Origin: Cochliopodium minus | Taxonomy: Eukaryota > Discosea > Himatismenida > Cochliopodiidae | NCBI GenBank assembly: GCA_024220525.1 | Contig: JAMYWO010000122.1 | Span: 1-19,790 of the forward strand | Reading direction: 5' to 3' | DNA length: 19,790 nt | Shown here: positions 1 through 10,184 of the stretch, one piece after another | Position numbering within the stretch: position 1 is the first letter of the stretch | How the letters are laid out: each line of letters opens with the position of its first letter | Position numbers and translations under genes: made by a program | The notes under the pieces: model-generated | What the model saw: the letters and a program-made list of their open reading frames with translations, nothing else | What the model was told of the DNA's origin: nothing | Databases searched by the model: none

Positions 1-471
1 AAATCACCAAGAATAATCAACGTCTCCTCAAGAGTATATATAAGAATCACAAATGATGAATTCCTCGAAGATTTGAATGCACTAAAAAATTATACACATC
101 ACATGCAATACTCCAGATCCAAAATGGCCAACATCCTGTTTAGTTCGGAATTACAAAAAAGATTGAAAAACACAAATGTCTGTGTCTTTACCGTCCATCC
201 AGGTGCTGTCCAAACAAGATTAACTAGAGATTTTCCAGATTGGATGAGAGAAGTTCTTAATTTTGCTTTGTTTCTTTTAACCAAGAGTATGGAGCAGGGA
301 GCTTCAACTCAGATCAAGTTAGCTTCTGATCCTTCTTTGCAGAGAACTTGCGGCAGGTTTTGGTCCGACTGTGCTCTTGCTAACGAGACTGATTTTGCCA
401 AAAACAAATCTAATACTGAGAGACTTTGGATGAAGACAGAAGAACTCATTCAGAGTATTGTTCAAAAGTAA
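1..471 (+). CDS. Short-chain dehydrogenase/reductase, 3' end (5' truncated by window)
   Basis: The frame is open from base 1 to a TAA at 469-471, giving the last 156 residues of an NAD(P)-dependent SDR, probably of the retinol dehydrogenase/WWOX-like type. Visible marks are the central strand RIINVSSRVY ending in the conserved serine region, the catalytic YSRSK (YxxxK) followed by MANILFSSEL, and the HPGAVQTRL turn (the PG motif after the last core strand). The Rossmann TGxxxGxG part and the start codon lie upstream of the window. An ATG at base 73 is inside the fold and is not the start. No intron is seen in this part. The family reduces or oxidises small carbonyl or alcohol substrates, often at the ER or on lipid droplets. 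The substrate cannot be read from this fragment. Confidence 0.88.
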   Translation, partial: KSPRIINVSSRVYIRITNDEFLEDLNALKNYTHHMQYSRSKMANILFSSELQKRLKNTNVCVFTVHPGAVQTRLTRDFPDWMREVLNFALFLLTKSMEQGASTQIKLASDPSLQRTCGRFWSDCALANETDFAKNKSNTERLWMKTEELIQSIVQK

Positions 472-821
472 CAATGTTGTTTTATGTATTAAAGTATTTA
501 TTCAAAATTTTCGAGTTGGAATTTTTTAAAAATGAATTGTTAATTTCTTATTGATTTCTTAATTGAATCTTTCAATTTTGAAATATAAACAATGAGGGTG
601 TAGAGAAAGTCTTTAAAATTTAGTTTTTAAAAGTTGTTACTAGGATCAAATCCTTTTCTTTGTTAATAGAAAATTTTCCCTTCTTTTCATTTCTAACAAA
701 AAAAACAAATAGATGATTCAAATATACAAAATAGAATCAAAAATGTGTTTTTATTTTTATATTTAAATAATTATTTAAAATCAAAAAAAAAAAAAAAAAA
801 TTGCTCTTACTTTTTCGAAGA
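472..821. other. Intergenic region
   Basis: AT-rich spacer between the dehydrogenase stop and the next start codon. It carries T-runs, A-runs and an 18-base A tract at 783-800 just upstream of the next gene. No ORF with domain character, tRNA or clear regulatory motif is seen. Confidence 0.6.
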
Positions 822-2898
822 ATGAGCGATAAAAAGAATCCTTTAGATTCCAAACACAAATTCCCTGATTCTTATAAAGGAAGCAAGAAAGATATTTGCA
901 CCCTCATAAGAAAAGCAAGCAAGAGTTCATCCAGGGATTGTATCAATGACAATGAGGACATACCCCAAGAAGTATTCAAAGGCTTTACTGATCTCAAAGA
1001 AATTGAAAAATTGATCTTTCATTCATCTGGCCATGAATACGATTTCTTCGTTGTCAGGCTATATGTTGTGTAAAAAAATCCATTTATAGAATTTTCATTT
1101 TGGCTATATTCATAGTTTATAGAAGATCAAAGATGGATGTGATAACTCTTAATTTTATATATACTCTATTTATCAAAATTTATATTTCCAATATCCACGA
1201 TCATTTGTAAGAATATTTAATTAATTTATTTTTAGCAAACGATAAACCATTCAAAATCAATATATACCAAAATATAGAATTTTGAATTGATGAGATATTT
1301 AATCAATTAACTCAAAGAAAAAATTGAATTTCATAACCACCATTTATTAGAATAATCTTTAATTATTTTGCAAGAAAGGAAATCATATTGATATCTTGTT
1401 TTATTTTAATCTATTAAAAAACATTAATTCCTCAAAAAAAAAAAAATAGTTTTCCTCTTATAAAAATTGTTTCTTTTTTACAGAAAATCAGATCACGATA
1501 CACTTTCCAAGATGATCAAAGGATTTTTCGCGAGATTCTTGACAAAACTAGGTACTGTTCACTTAGCTGTCCAAATAAATGGTAAAAGAAAAAAAAATCA
1601 GAAAAACTAAAAAATAAAAAATTGCAAAAAAAAGAACACATTATACATTGGTACGATTGTGGGTATCAAATTTTTATTTTCATTTATTATTTTATTAAAT
1701 TTAATTTGATTTTTCATTTATTATTTTATTAAGTTTAATTTGATTTCTTATTATTATTTTTTATTAAATTTAATTTGATTTTTTATTTTTTATTTTTTAA
1801 TTATTAATTTTTAATTTTAATATCTTAATTTTTTTTTTTATTTTATTAAATTTAATTTGATTTTTTATTTTTTATTTTTTAATTAATTTTTAATTTTAAT
1901 ATCTTAATTTTTTTTTTTTATTTTATTAAATTTAATTTGATTTTTTTTTAATTTTTAATTTTAATATCTTAATTTTTTATTTTTTATTTTTTATTTTTTT
2001 CATTAATTTTTATTAAATTTAATTTAATTTGATTTTTTTATTTTTTATTTTTTTTTCTTATTAAATAAAAATAGATTAGTTCTGGTACAACCCTACCAAG
2101 GCTCACACGCAACAGCAGTGTTCTACCCACAAGACGAGGAAGGAGACGATGTGCCAGTGTTAGATAACACACCAGAAGTTAGAGAAGAAATCTGCAAAGT
2201 CATACAAAGATACAACTGTGAGAAAAAGTACAATTTGAAATCATGTAATTGCCAACACTTCGCTCAAGGTAAATTTTTTTATTTTAAATTTATTTTATTG
2301 AAATATTCTTTTATTTTTATTTTTATTACTTTTTTTTTATTATTTTTTATTTTTTATTTTTTATTTTTTATTTTTTATTTTTTTTTTTTTTTCACAATTT
2401 TATTTTTTCATTTAGTTTTTTCTTAATTAATTTTTTAAAAAAGATTTTCTCTTTGAGGACGAAATATCTAAAGAAAGCTCCAAAAAGCTTTTCGCATTCA
2501 CGGAAGTCAAAGAAAGGGACATCTTTGTCACTATCATCAACCAACACTTTGAAAACTATCCTCTCAACCGTTTCAAACAGAAGATCGAGAAAGTTGACAC
2601 ACAACCTCTAAAGAGGAAAAAGTATTCTAATCAACAAAGTCCGTATGGTATCATTTTTTGGACCTTTATCATTTTATATTTTTTTGTTATCATTTTATAT
2701 ATTATTTTATTAAATTTAATTTAATTTTTTTTTTTGATTCTAGATATAATTAACAGAGAACTCCAAAATATTGTACTAAGAAAAGTCAAGAAAGATCCAC
2801 TTTTGGAACGTCTCAATGATATTGACCAAAATGATAAGAGAGTTTCCTTCATAATGAGAAAGGCGAACAAAAAGAGCGGCCATTGGGAGATATCATAA
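822..2898 (+). CDS. LRAT/NlpC-P60-like (permuted papain-fold) protein, five exons
   Basis: Exons by eye: 822-1069, 1484-1581, 2080-2268, 2444-2647 and 2744-2898. Total 894 nt, 297 residues, no internal stop, TAA at 2896. The ATG at 822 (MSDKKNP) is the first in frame after a long A tract. At residues 109-115 a strand HLAVQIN supplies a histidine. About 60 residues later NCQHFAQ (172-178) supplies a Cys in the Asn-Cys-x-His-Phe context. This His-then-Cys order is typical of the circularly permuted NlpC/P60 superfamily (LRAT, PPPDE), which acts as acyltransferase or thiol protease. The C-terminal 110 residues are charged and unrecognised. Membership is inferred from these two motifs and their order only. 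At the third exon the acceptor must be the AG at 2078-2079, because the upstream AG would put a TAG in frame. Intron 2 is an AT tandem-repeat array. Confidence 0.6.
1660..2073. repeat. AT-only tandem repeat array inside an intron
   Basis: Most of this 498-nt intron consists of degenerate copies of a core reading TTTTATTAAATTTAATTTGA, seen about six times. Around 1760-1960 the copies nest in a longer unit of about 80 nt that also contains TTTTTAATTTTAATATCTTA. The core without its last bases recurs in intron 4 of the same gene near 2705-2725. This looks like slippage expansion with copying between introns. No mobile-element ends are seen. Confidence 0.7.
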
Positions 2899-3094
2899 AG
2901 AAAGATTTCACTTTTTAAAAACGATGTTTATATTAAAATTTTTCAATTAAATCGATGTTTATATCAAAATTAAATAAATTGTTTTTTATTTTTTTTTTTT
3001 TTATTATTTATTTGTATTTATAGTTTAGTCAAAGTTTTGATGAATGGAATGATATATGACAAAATTGAATTCATGACTTCTTTTGTTTCATTTT
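2899..3094. other. Intergenic region with a short direct repeat
   Basis: AT-rich spacer after the LRAT-like gene and before the 3' end of the minus-strand pseudogene, so transcription converges here. An imperfect direct repeat, CGATGTTTATATTAAAATT near 2922 and CGATGTTTATATCAAAATT near 2953, has a 31-base period. No gene is seen. Confidence 0.45.
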
Positions 3095-4052
3095 TTATTT
3101 TTTATGTTGATGAAAGATCAAATTTGGAGGAGAGAATCGATACAAAAAACCAAACAACCTTTCGCCAGCATTGAGAGGAATCCCTTCAGAAGTGAAAATG
3201 TATTCAGGATTTGTTTCATGAGGATGTTTATTGAAGAAACTGACAGTTGCGAGAGTGTTTTCTTTTTTACTGAAACTTCCTTTGTGAATGTAGAAACTTA
3301 TGCTCCCTTTATCATCGAAATCTTTCTTGCAAATCTGTTTTTAAGCCATTCGCAGAGTAGTGGAATGTTTTTTATGGTTGTTTGTGTAATATCCAAATCT
3401 GTACCTAAAATTTCATAGTTTTAAATCAAATTAAAGAGTAAAAAATTATTGTAAATAAAATTAAAATTAAAAAATTAATTTAAAATAAGATTTTATTAAA
3501 AAAATTGTACTGATCAGTTCCGTATGGGAGCCTATTTTATAAAAAATAATTAAGAAAAGTAAAAACAGATTTTGTAAAGAAGATTTAACATTGTGAAGGT
3601 TTGTTTGTTTTTAGCTACTCCAACAACAATTCCTCTTTTTATGAGACAAAAGTAGTGAAAAGAAAAAAATTGAAATTTAATCTTGGAATTAAAAAAAAAT
3701 ATTTTGAAATTTGAAATAGAAAGGGGAATGAATACTTGTAAAAAATGAGCTAAAAACTGAAGAAAATTACTCTGGTACTTCTTCAATAAGGAAGGAATTC
3801 AAACAAAAATCCTTCAAGCAGATGTTGTTTTGTGAGTGCACTTCTCCAATTCTTCTTTCCATTGGAAAGATTCTTCTTTTTTTATCATTCTCGTTTACTT
3901 GAAAAATTTCTTTGAATCTAGATTGATCCCAATCAATCAAAGATGAAAGGAATAATTGTTTCCAACTTGAATATTCATTCGATAATTTACAACACCCAGA
4001 TCTTCTAAATCCAGTTTTGATAGAATCAATCTCCATATTTGTTTTTGGAAAG
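3095..4052 (-). pseudogene. F-box/SPRY pseudogene (paralogue of the 4247-5330 gene)
   Basis: Reading the minus strand, pieces of a protein like the neighbouring F-box/SPRY gene appear in order but in different frames. They are: an F-box strip near 4045-3990 (QIWRLILSKLDLEDLG, against QMWIMILSWLDFQDLY in the intact copy); SSWKQLF...SLIDWDQSR in a second frame to about 3890; NWRSALTKQHLLEGF (against VWKSCITKNKLMEGL) in a third frame near 3850-3795; VVGVAKNKQTF near 3660-3600; SPYGTDQ near 3535-3515; then YRFGYYTNN. An in-frame TAA follows at about residue 14 of the last piece. The tail (ISFYIHKG...VSFFNKHPHE) runs to a TAA at 3095-3097. The second shift sits at an A7 run near 3879. Several disruptions plus a stop argue for decay. 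Some breaks could be unrecognised introns, and the A-run shift could be a sequencing error. Confidence 0.75.
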
Positions 4053-4246
4053 AGGTGAAAAAAAAAAAAAGAAAATTTAGAAAATGGATTAATTGTTGAT
4101 GGTTTGGAAAATCAAAACGAATAATGAAAGTTTTGTTTTTTACCCATTTTTTTTAAAAGGCTATTGATAGTTATTTAACTCACATTGAATGTGTGGATAA
4201 TTTTCCATTTTGGAAAACAAATTATTAAAAAAATTGAAAGAGAAGT
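4053..4246. other. Divergent spacer between F-box/SPRY paralogues
   Basis: AT-rich region separating the head of the minus-strand pseudogene from the start of its plus-strand paralogue. It would serve as promoter region for the plus gene. A small inverted repeat TTTTCC-atttt-GGAAAA lies near 4201-4217. No further coding sequence is seen, and the pseudogene has no start codon here in its F-box frame. Confidence 0.4.
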
Positions 4247-5330
4247 ATGGAAGGATATAAAAAGCAAATGTGGATAATGATTCTCAGTTGGCTTGATTTT
4301 CAGGATCTATATCAAATTGCCAAAATCTGTAAAACTTTCAACACCATTCTCAAAGAAGATGAGAAATTTTGGAAGATGTTTTTTGAAAGGAATTTCAATA
4401 TTCCCAAACAGAATGATGATAGAACTTGGAAAGAATATTCTCTTGATTATAGTTTATGCAGATGGGACGATACAAGATTGAATGAAACAAATTTTGAGAT
4501 CAAAAACAATAATCCAAGGGTATATAAAAAATATGTGTTTATAAAACCAAATATAAAATTATAAATAAAATTTCACTTATATTTTTTGATCTATTGCAAA
4601 ATTTCCACCAATTCATTAACCATTTCGAAGATTATAACCAGGAATGTGAAAGAAGATGTTTGGAAATCATGTATCACGAAAAACAAACTGATGGAGGGGT
4701 TGTTGTATCCAATTTACTTAATCAGCACCACTGACGAACATAATTGCAACTTTAGTAAAAATGATAAAATCTTATAATTTTTAAAATATTGAAAAATAAA
4801 AATCCACATAAAAAAAAAAAAGCTATAGGTGTGGCTCGTTATCAGACCAATTTATTATCTGGATTACCTTTTGGCTGCGACAAATTTAAAACGGGTAATT
4901 TAAAATTTCATCAAAGTTTTCCGATTAAAAAACTAAGATAGTTAAAACAAATTAATTCTTGTTTTTTTTTTAATAAAAAGGTTATTATTGCATCTCTAAA
5001 AATACATATTTATGTGCAAATGGGAGAGGCAAGGAAGAAAATTTGGAAAAATTCGAGAATGGTGTAACTTTCTACGTTTTGGTACATAATCGAAGCAAAG
5101 AGGACAAAGAGAAGAACTTATCAAAGGTTAGTTTTTTTGTTAAGAAACCTTTCGAGGAAAAAATTGTTTATCAGGCAACTGTGATTGATGTTCCTTTACC
5201 TCCTTATGAAAATCTTCACATTTTTATTTCTGGTGCTCATAAGAAAATGGAATTTGAGTTGCTGTTTCCTATACCTCATGGCCACACTTTTTTACCTCCA
5301 AAATTGATTGAAAAACTGAGACTCAATTAA
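4247..5330 (+). CDS. F-box and SPRY-like domain protein, four exons
   Basis: Exons 4247-4519, 4631-4754, 4823-4894 and 4981-5330 give 819 nt, 272 residues, ending in TAA. Residues 8-45 form an F-box (QMWIMILSWLDFQDLYQIA, then KICKTFN and FWKMFFE), the module that docks on Skp1 in SCF ubiquitin ligases. Residues from about 92 onward resemble a SPRY/B30.2 sandwich: VWKSCITKNKLMEGL, TIGVARYQTNL, LPFGCDKFKTGYY, NGVTFYVLV, KVSFFV, PPYENLHIFISG. By family analogy the SPRY domain would recruit the substrate and the F-box would link it to ubiquitination. Introns have phases 0, 1 and 1, and the last splits a glycine codon. Intron 1 must be removed because it holds an in-frame TAA at 4562. Its acceptor is the first AG after the donor, at 4629-4630. 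The SPRY assignment rests on pattern, not on a search. Confidence 0.75.
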
Positions 5331-5858
5331 TTGAATTAACAAACAAGTTTTTTTTTCATCCTATTTCCTTTCATTTTCTCATATTTTTCAATAATTTTCT
5401 CAAAATCAATTTATCGTTCTTACTTTTGAGTGCACCAATCAAAATTAAAAAATTTAATCATTCACTTATTAAAAAAATTAAAAAAAAAAAACTGAATTTT
5501 GTAAAATATTTTTGTAATGATGATACCCTATGGTTATGAAACCAAAATTTTTGATTTAAATCAGCCTTGTCTGAAACAAAATATTTGTAACAAAGTTAAA
5601 TTCAATCCCAAAAAGGGACAAAATAATATTGTTGAAAAAAAAAAAAATTAAGAAAAGCCTTATATCAATTTATAGATAGTTTTGAGCAATTAAGTAAAAA
5701 TAGTCAACAAATGATGATATTTTCAATTTTATAACTATTGATATTTTCCATTCAAAAAATATTTTTTCTTGCTCTAATGAAATTTGTTTTTGTTGTGTTT
5801 GAGCAAATTGATTTGATCTTTTATTGGCCACCAATAAGTAAATATTAATTTTAAAAAA
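5331..5858. other. Long intergenic region
   Basis: About 530 bases of AT-rich DNA between the F-box gene stop and the start of the surface-protein gene. It contains homopolymer A and T runs. No open frame of note, RNA gene or repeat family is recognised. The promoter of the downstream gene presumably lies here. Confidence 0.5.
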
Positions 5859-8802
5859 ATGAAAAACATTTTTCTTTTCATCTCTCTTTTCTTCATGCTT
5901 TCACATTTTATAGATATTGAGGATTGTAATGATCTTCAAGGGATTTCAGTATTTAACAATGGGACTGTTGAATATGACCTCAAAGGAAATATTGATTGTT
6001 TGAATATCCCAAATTTTGATCCACTAGGAAATTCAAGCCAAACATTCAATGGTGAAAAACTCAGAAAATGGATATATTAATTAATTTTCTTTGGAATTAT
6101 TATTATTATAAATTAAAATATAAATTTAATATTTTCAACATAAAAATTTGTATTTGAGATTTTAAATTTTTTTAAATTTGCCATTTGTAAAGAATAAAAT
6201 AGTCCCTCTAACATTTTTTTTCTGACTAGGAATTATAAATGGAAATGGATTTACAATAAGTAATCTGAACATTGAATCAGAAATTGAATACACAGCATTA
6301 TTTAGGTACGGAATAAACGCACAAGTTAACAACTTGAATTTCGAGAAAGTCAATATAACAAGCGACAAAACAATCGTAGCATTGCTATTTGGGAGATGCG
6401 AATCATGTTCAATCAGCAACGTGAAAATTAATTCTTTATCGAATAGCTCTTTAAACACGATAAATGTGAAAGGAGCCGTCAACTATGTCGGATCTTTGGT
6501 GGGAATAATTATTAGTAGTGTTGTATCTAATGTAATTGTCGAGAATACTGTTATCAATTCTCCAGCTAGTATTAGTGTTGGTGGTTTGTTTGGGTATAAA
6601 AAAATTTTTAAAGTTTATCATTTTTTTTAAATTAATTTGATTTATTTTTAAATTTTTTTTTTACCAAATATTAACAAAGATCGGCAACATTGTGCAATTT
6701 CTCACTCCTTTATTTTTTGGGTATTCCTTCAATTCCTGGCACAAATACAATATATGGTTCCAAGTTTGTAGGTAAAAATAGAATATGTTTTATTAATGTA
6801 TTAATATTAATAAAGAGTATTTTTATTTAAGTTAAATTTAAAGATAATAAAAATATGGAAATTTAAAAACAATCTAAAATAAATTATAAATTATCAAATT
6901 AAAATTAAAATAATTAAAGGAGGGATTTGCGGTGAAATGCACTCTTCATCTTTAACAAATTCCGGAGTCAGTAGCAGCTCGTTTCTTGTAACGTCAGACA
7001 ACTTTGGGGGTATTGCTGGTTTGCTTCAAGACAGTCAAATATCACAGGTCTATGTCAAATCTAGCGTAAAATTTAGCTCTGGTAGCTCTATTAATGTTGG
7101 TGGTTTATTTGGAATAAGTAAAAAAAAAATTCAATCTATCTTTAGTTTTTAAAATTTTTTTTTAAAGTTATTGGCACGAATGCAGGTAATTTTAAAAATT
7201 TTTAAAGTATCTTTTTTTGTTTAACCAACTAAAAATTTTTTTCTTATTTTCATTATGAATTGTTTATAAATGTTTTTTAATTTTATGATTTTGAATTCTC
7301 ATTATTTTTAATTTTAATGATATTTTTATTTTTCTTTTTTGATTGAACAGCAAAATATGTAATCACCAATTCATATTCCAGAGCTTCCAATATTACTGGC
7401 AACCAATTTGTGGGAGGGCTGATCGGGATCATCCAATCAAACAACATGTTAAATTTTTGGAGCATAACAAATTGTTATTCATCCAGTAACGTGAGTGGGT
7501 TGGCACATGTGGGCACTTTTATTGGGAGTATTTCTGACCAAAACAATTGCACTATATCTAATTCTTTTTTTAACAATGAATTCGATCCAATGTTAATGAA
7601 TATTGGCACTGGTGAATGTCAAGGTATTCAAATTTATTTTTATTTTTCTTTTTATTTTAATTCTTTATTCATTAGATGAGTCGGTTGCAACATCTTTAAG
7701 CTGTGCAGGACTATATTCACAAATTTTATCGTTCAATAGTAGCAGTATTTGGAATGGGGATAATCTCTTAATAGGTAAGAAAAACAAACAAAACAAAACT
7801 GTTTTGGTTTTTTAAATATTATAAACAGAAATGCCCTCTATTTATGGTGTTTGTAATTGTACAAGTGGATGTAGTAATCTAACTACATTACTTCCGTCGA
7901 CAATGATACCATCTACATTAAATCCATCAACACAAACTCCATCAACATTAACTCCATCAACACAAACTCCATCAACACTAACTCCATCAACATTAACTCC
8001 ATCAACATCAACATCATATACATTAATTTCATCTTCGACAATTCCTTCAACTCTGACTCCATCAACATTAATACCATCAACATTAGTTCCCTCAACATCA
8101 ACACCATCTACATTAGTTCCAACTTTTGTCACTTGCTTTTACGTAGGTGTTCTCAATTGCGAGAAATGTCCGAGAAGCGCATTGATGGTGGATCTTACCG
8201 TCTTCAACGTTTCTTGTGTTTCCACTCCTTCTGGATGGGTCTGGGTCTTCCAAAACAAATCATCAGTAAGCACAATCATCGAAACGAACGTGAATCTCAA
8301 CACTTCTGCCTACTTTATCGGGAACTTGTCGATCTCTCAAAACTCAACCATCTTTTTCAACTTTGATGGAACTTCCAACGATACAAAAGTAAATGTTACA
8401 GGTTGTGTCGAAGTCAACGGAAACATCATCATCAATTTGAGTTCCAAGCCAAACATTTCGGACTTTTCGTTGTTGTTGTTTCAGTACAGTTGCGACAAAA
8501 GCGTTTCTTTGAATAATTCTCAAATTCAAGTTGTTCCTTCTTATAACAAAAACTCTTGTGATGCACAACAAAGTAAGGTGAACAATCAACAAGGTTCTTT
8601 ATCTGTTTCTCTCCACTTTAGTTTCAACAAGAACTGCAAAAGCAACACTCCTCTCATCATAGGTCTTATTGTCGGTCTTTGTGTTGGCGTCCCTGTGTTG
8701 CTCTTTTTGTTTATTATCATTCCTATTCACTTAATTAGAAAGAAAAACCATCTCATAACAAAGAAATATGTAGAAGAAAGAAATGATATTGAAATGAAAT
8801 AA
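5859..8802 (+). CDS. Secreted type I membrane protein with GLUG-like repeats and mucin-like stalk, eight exons
   Basis: Exons 5859-6051, 6230-6593, 6680-6771, 6920-7117, 7168-7185, 7351-7623, 7676-7774 and 7829-8802 give 2211 nt, 736 residues. The N-terminus is a signal peptide (MKNIFLFISLFFMLSHF). Residues about 60-400 carry repeats with glycine turns like GLUG/M26-type beta-helical adhesins: FNG|IINGNGFTISNL, YVGSLVGII, SVGGLFG, FVGGICGE, NVGGLFG, FVGGLIG. A Pro-Ser-Thr stalk follows at 435-509, then a Cys-containing ectodomain rich in NxS/T sites. A hydrophobic helix is at about 689-715 (LIIGLIVGLCVGVPVLLFLF) and a basic tail (RKKNH...) of 21 residues ends the chain. It should be an exposed, glycosylated plasma-membrane protein, probably for adhesion or recognition; no ligand is evident. 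The 18-nt fifth exon is uncertain: skipping it keeps the frame. Most introns split codons in phase 1. Confidence 0.8.
7894..8118 (+). repeat. 15-bp tandem repeat coding a PSTxx pentapeptide stalk
   Basis: Fifteen consecutive 15-base units encode Pro-Ser-Thr-x-x, for example PSTLT, PSTQT and PSTST. Two central units are degenerate (SYTLI and SSSTI). The array forms the presumed O-glycosylated stalk of the membrane protein. Such arrays commonly vary in copy number between strains. The minus strand reads through the array as an artefactual VDG-rich frame. Confidence 0.9.
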
Positions 8803-8897
8803 AATATTTATTTTAAAAAAGTTTTGAGATACTTTTTTTTTTAAAATCCAAATTTCTTTTTTAACGAAAGCAATCCAATTTAAAACTTTTATTAATT
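8803..8897. terminator. Convergent 3' intergenic region
   Basis: The surface-protein gene (+) and the first GTPase gene (-) stop 95 bases apart, so both 3' ends and polyadenylation sites must fall in or across this short AT-rich stretch. AATAAA-like sequence is too frequent in this genome to single out a signal. Confidence 0.35.
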
Positions 8898-10073
8898 TCA
8901 AAAAATGAAACAACCCTTTTTTTTTCGATGATGAACTATAACTGGAGGAGGATTTTTCAACCTGTTCATCTGCTCTATCATTCTCTTTTCGTTTTCAATC
9001 CTCTCATTCTCGGCCCTCCTTAACTCCTCCTCCTGCTTTCTCCTTTGCTCCTCCAGAAGTCTTCTCTGCTCTTCCTGAGCCAATCTCACTTTCTCTTCGA
9101 ACTGTCTTTGTTGTTCCAATCGTTTTTGCTCTAATTCTTGCCTTTGTCTATCATAATGCTCCTTTAAGCGTTTTTGTTGTAACTCGTAAAACTATTTAAA
9201 ATAATTTAATAAATAAATATTGAAAAACATTTTAAATCTTTTAAAAAAAATGACATTGATTTGTTTTTGACTGTACTCTTGAATTTTAATCCTGTCATTC
9301 TCCAAATTTTCCATGACTTTATTGTAATGTTTCTCAATCAACAATTTGTCATTGTTCAATTCACCGATTTGTTTCTTGTAATCCTCGTTCATCTTCTCAA
9401 AGTCCTCAACAGGAATCTCCTTCACATGTTCCCCATACAAAATGGTAGCAGGCAAACAATTGATGAACTCTACCAAATCTTCAGGCAATTCAGGTAAAAT
9501 ATTGTTTTCGTCAACCCAATCATCGTTCTTTTTTAAATAATAAAAGTTTTCTGTTCTGTGATTTCCTGAATTAAATTCTCCGAACAACAATTCGAATTTG
9601 AAAGGATCTTCTATCTCCTTTATCAATCTGTTTGTAGCTTTGTTCACTATCACTCCATAATGTATTGGATGATCGATTGAGCTCAATACCAAGTTTATTG
9701 TAACCACATCATCTGGTCTCACTCTCCCTGCTTCTACTGTCACCACGAAGATCAATCGATATATCCCTGTTTTCTTTAATGCCTTTGTTATTTCCTCCGC
9801 TGCAATCTTTCTCATTTTAATATCTGAAAGCCCTGGTGTATCTCCATAGGTAATCCCATCACTATGTTTATATAATTGCAATTTTGCTGTCATTCCTTTT
9901 CCTGCACTGAATCCATTTTGGAATTGTAAAGATTTCACCATCCCATTCAATATGGTAGATTTTCCAACCCCTAAAAAAATATATTTAATTGAATGAAATG
10001 AATGTATTTATCTTTAACCAGGATTTCCAATGAAAATTATAAATTCCTCAAGTGGTTGAATTTGTTGATTCAT
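8898..10073 (-). CDS. AIG1-like P-loop GTPase with long coiled coil and C-terminal CaaX box
   Basis: Minus-strand exons 10073-10019, 9970-9255 and 9191-8898 give 1065 nt, 354 residues, TGA stop. The ATG follows a run of A residues. Motifs: G1 GNPGVGKST at 16-24, KGMT as the likely switch I threonine, G3 DTPGLSD at 62-68, and the G4-like strand VIVNKA at 126-130. The block GRVRPDDVVTINLVLSSI is shared with the two neighbouring paralogues. These fit the AIG1/Toc34/septin-like branch of GTPases, which usually dimerise on membranes. Residues 205-330 are a Gln/Glu/Arg-rich coiled coil. The protein ends KKKGCFIF: a basic patch and a Cys-x-x-x end that fits a prenylation (CaaX) site, so membrane anchoring is inferred. 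Intron 1 (phase 1) splits the P-loop glycine codon. The exact family name is uncertain. Confidence 0.82.
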
Positions 10074-10184
10074 TTTTTTTTATTTATATTTTATGAAAAA
10101 ATATATATTTTTATTCAAATTTTTTTAAAAATGTTATGATTTTGAAAAAAAAAACAATAAAATAATACAACATCTTTTTTTTCT
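10074..10184. other. Spacer between co-directional GTPase genes
   Basis: About 110 bases of AT-rich DNA between the stop of the upstream UBR-box GTPase gene and the start of the CaaX GTPase gene, both on the minus strand. It must hold one terminator and one promoter. No distinct motif is seen. Confidence 0.4.

Noticed and set aside
1660-2073. CRISPR-like or satellite array
   Set aside because: Units are degenerate A/T-only sequence with no constant spacers and lie inside a spliced intron.
3300-3380. In-frame TAA in the pseudogene as a reassigned sense codon
   Set aside because: TAA cleanly ends at least eight intact genes in the window, so a ciliate-like code is not supported.
3083-3418. 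111-residue plus-strand open frame
   Set aside because: It is antisense to the last SPRY segment of the minus-strand pseudogene and has no domain character.
4562-4564. In-frame TAA in the F-box/SPRY gene taken as gene end
   Set aside because: It lies in a GTATAT...AG intron whose removal restores the frame into SPRY sequence.
7842-8132. Minus-strand frame with VDG/NVDGV repeats
   Set aside because: It is the antisense reading of the 15-bp PSTxx array; the sense frame belongs to a spliced membrane protein.
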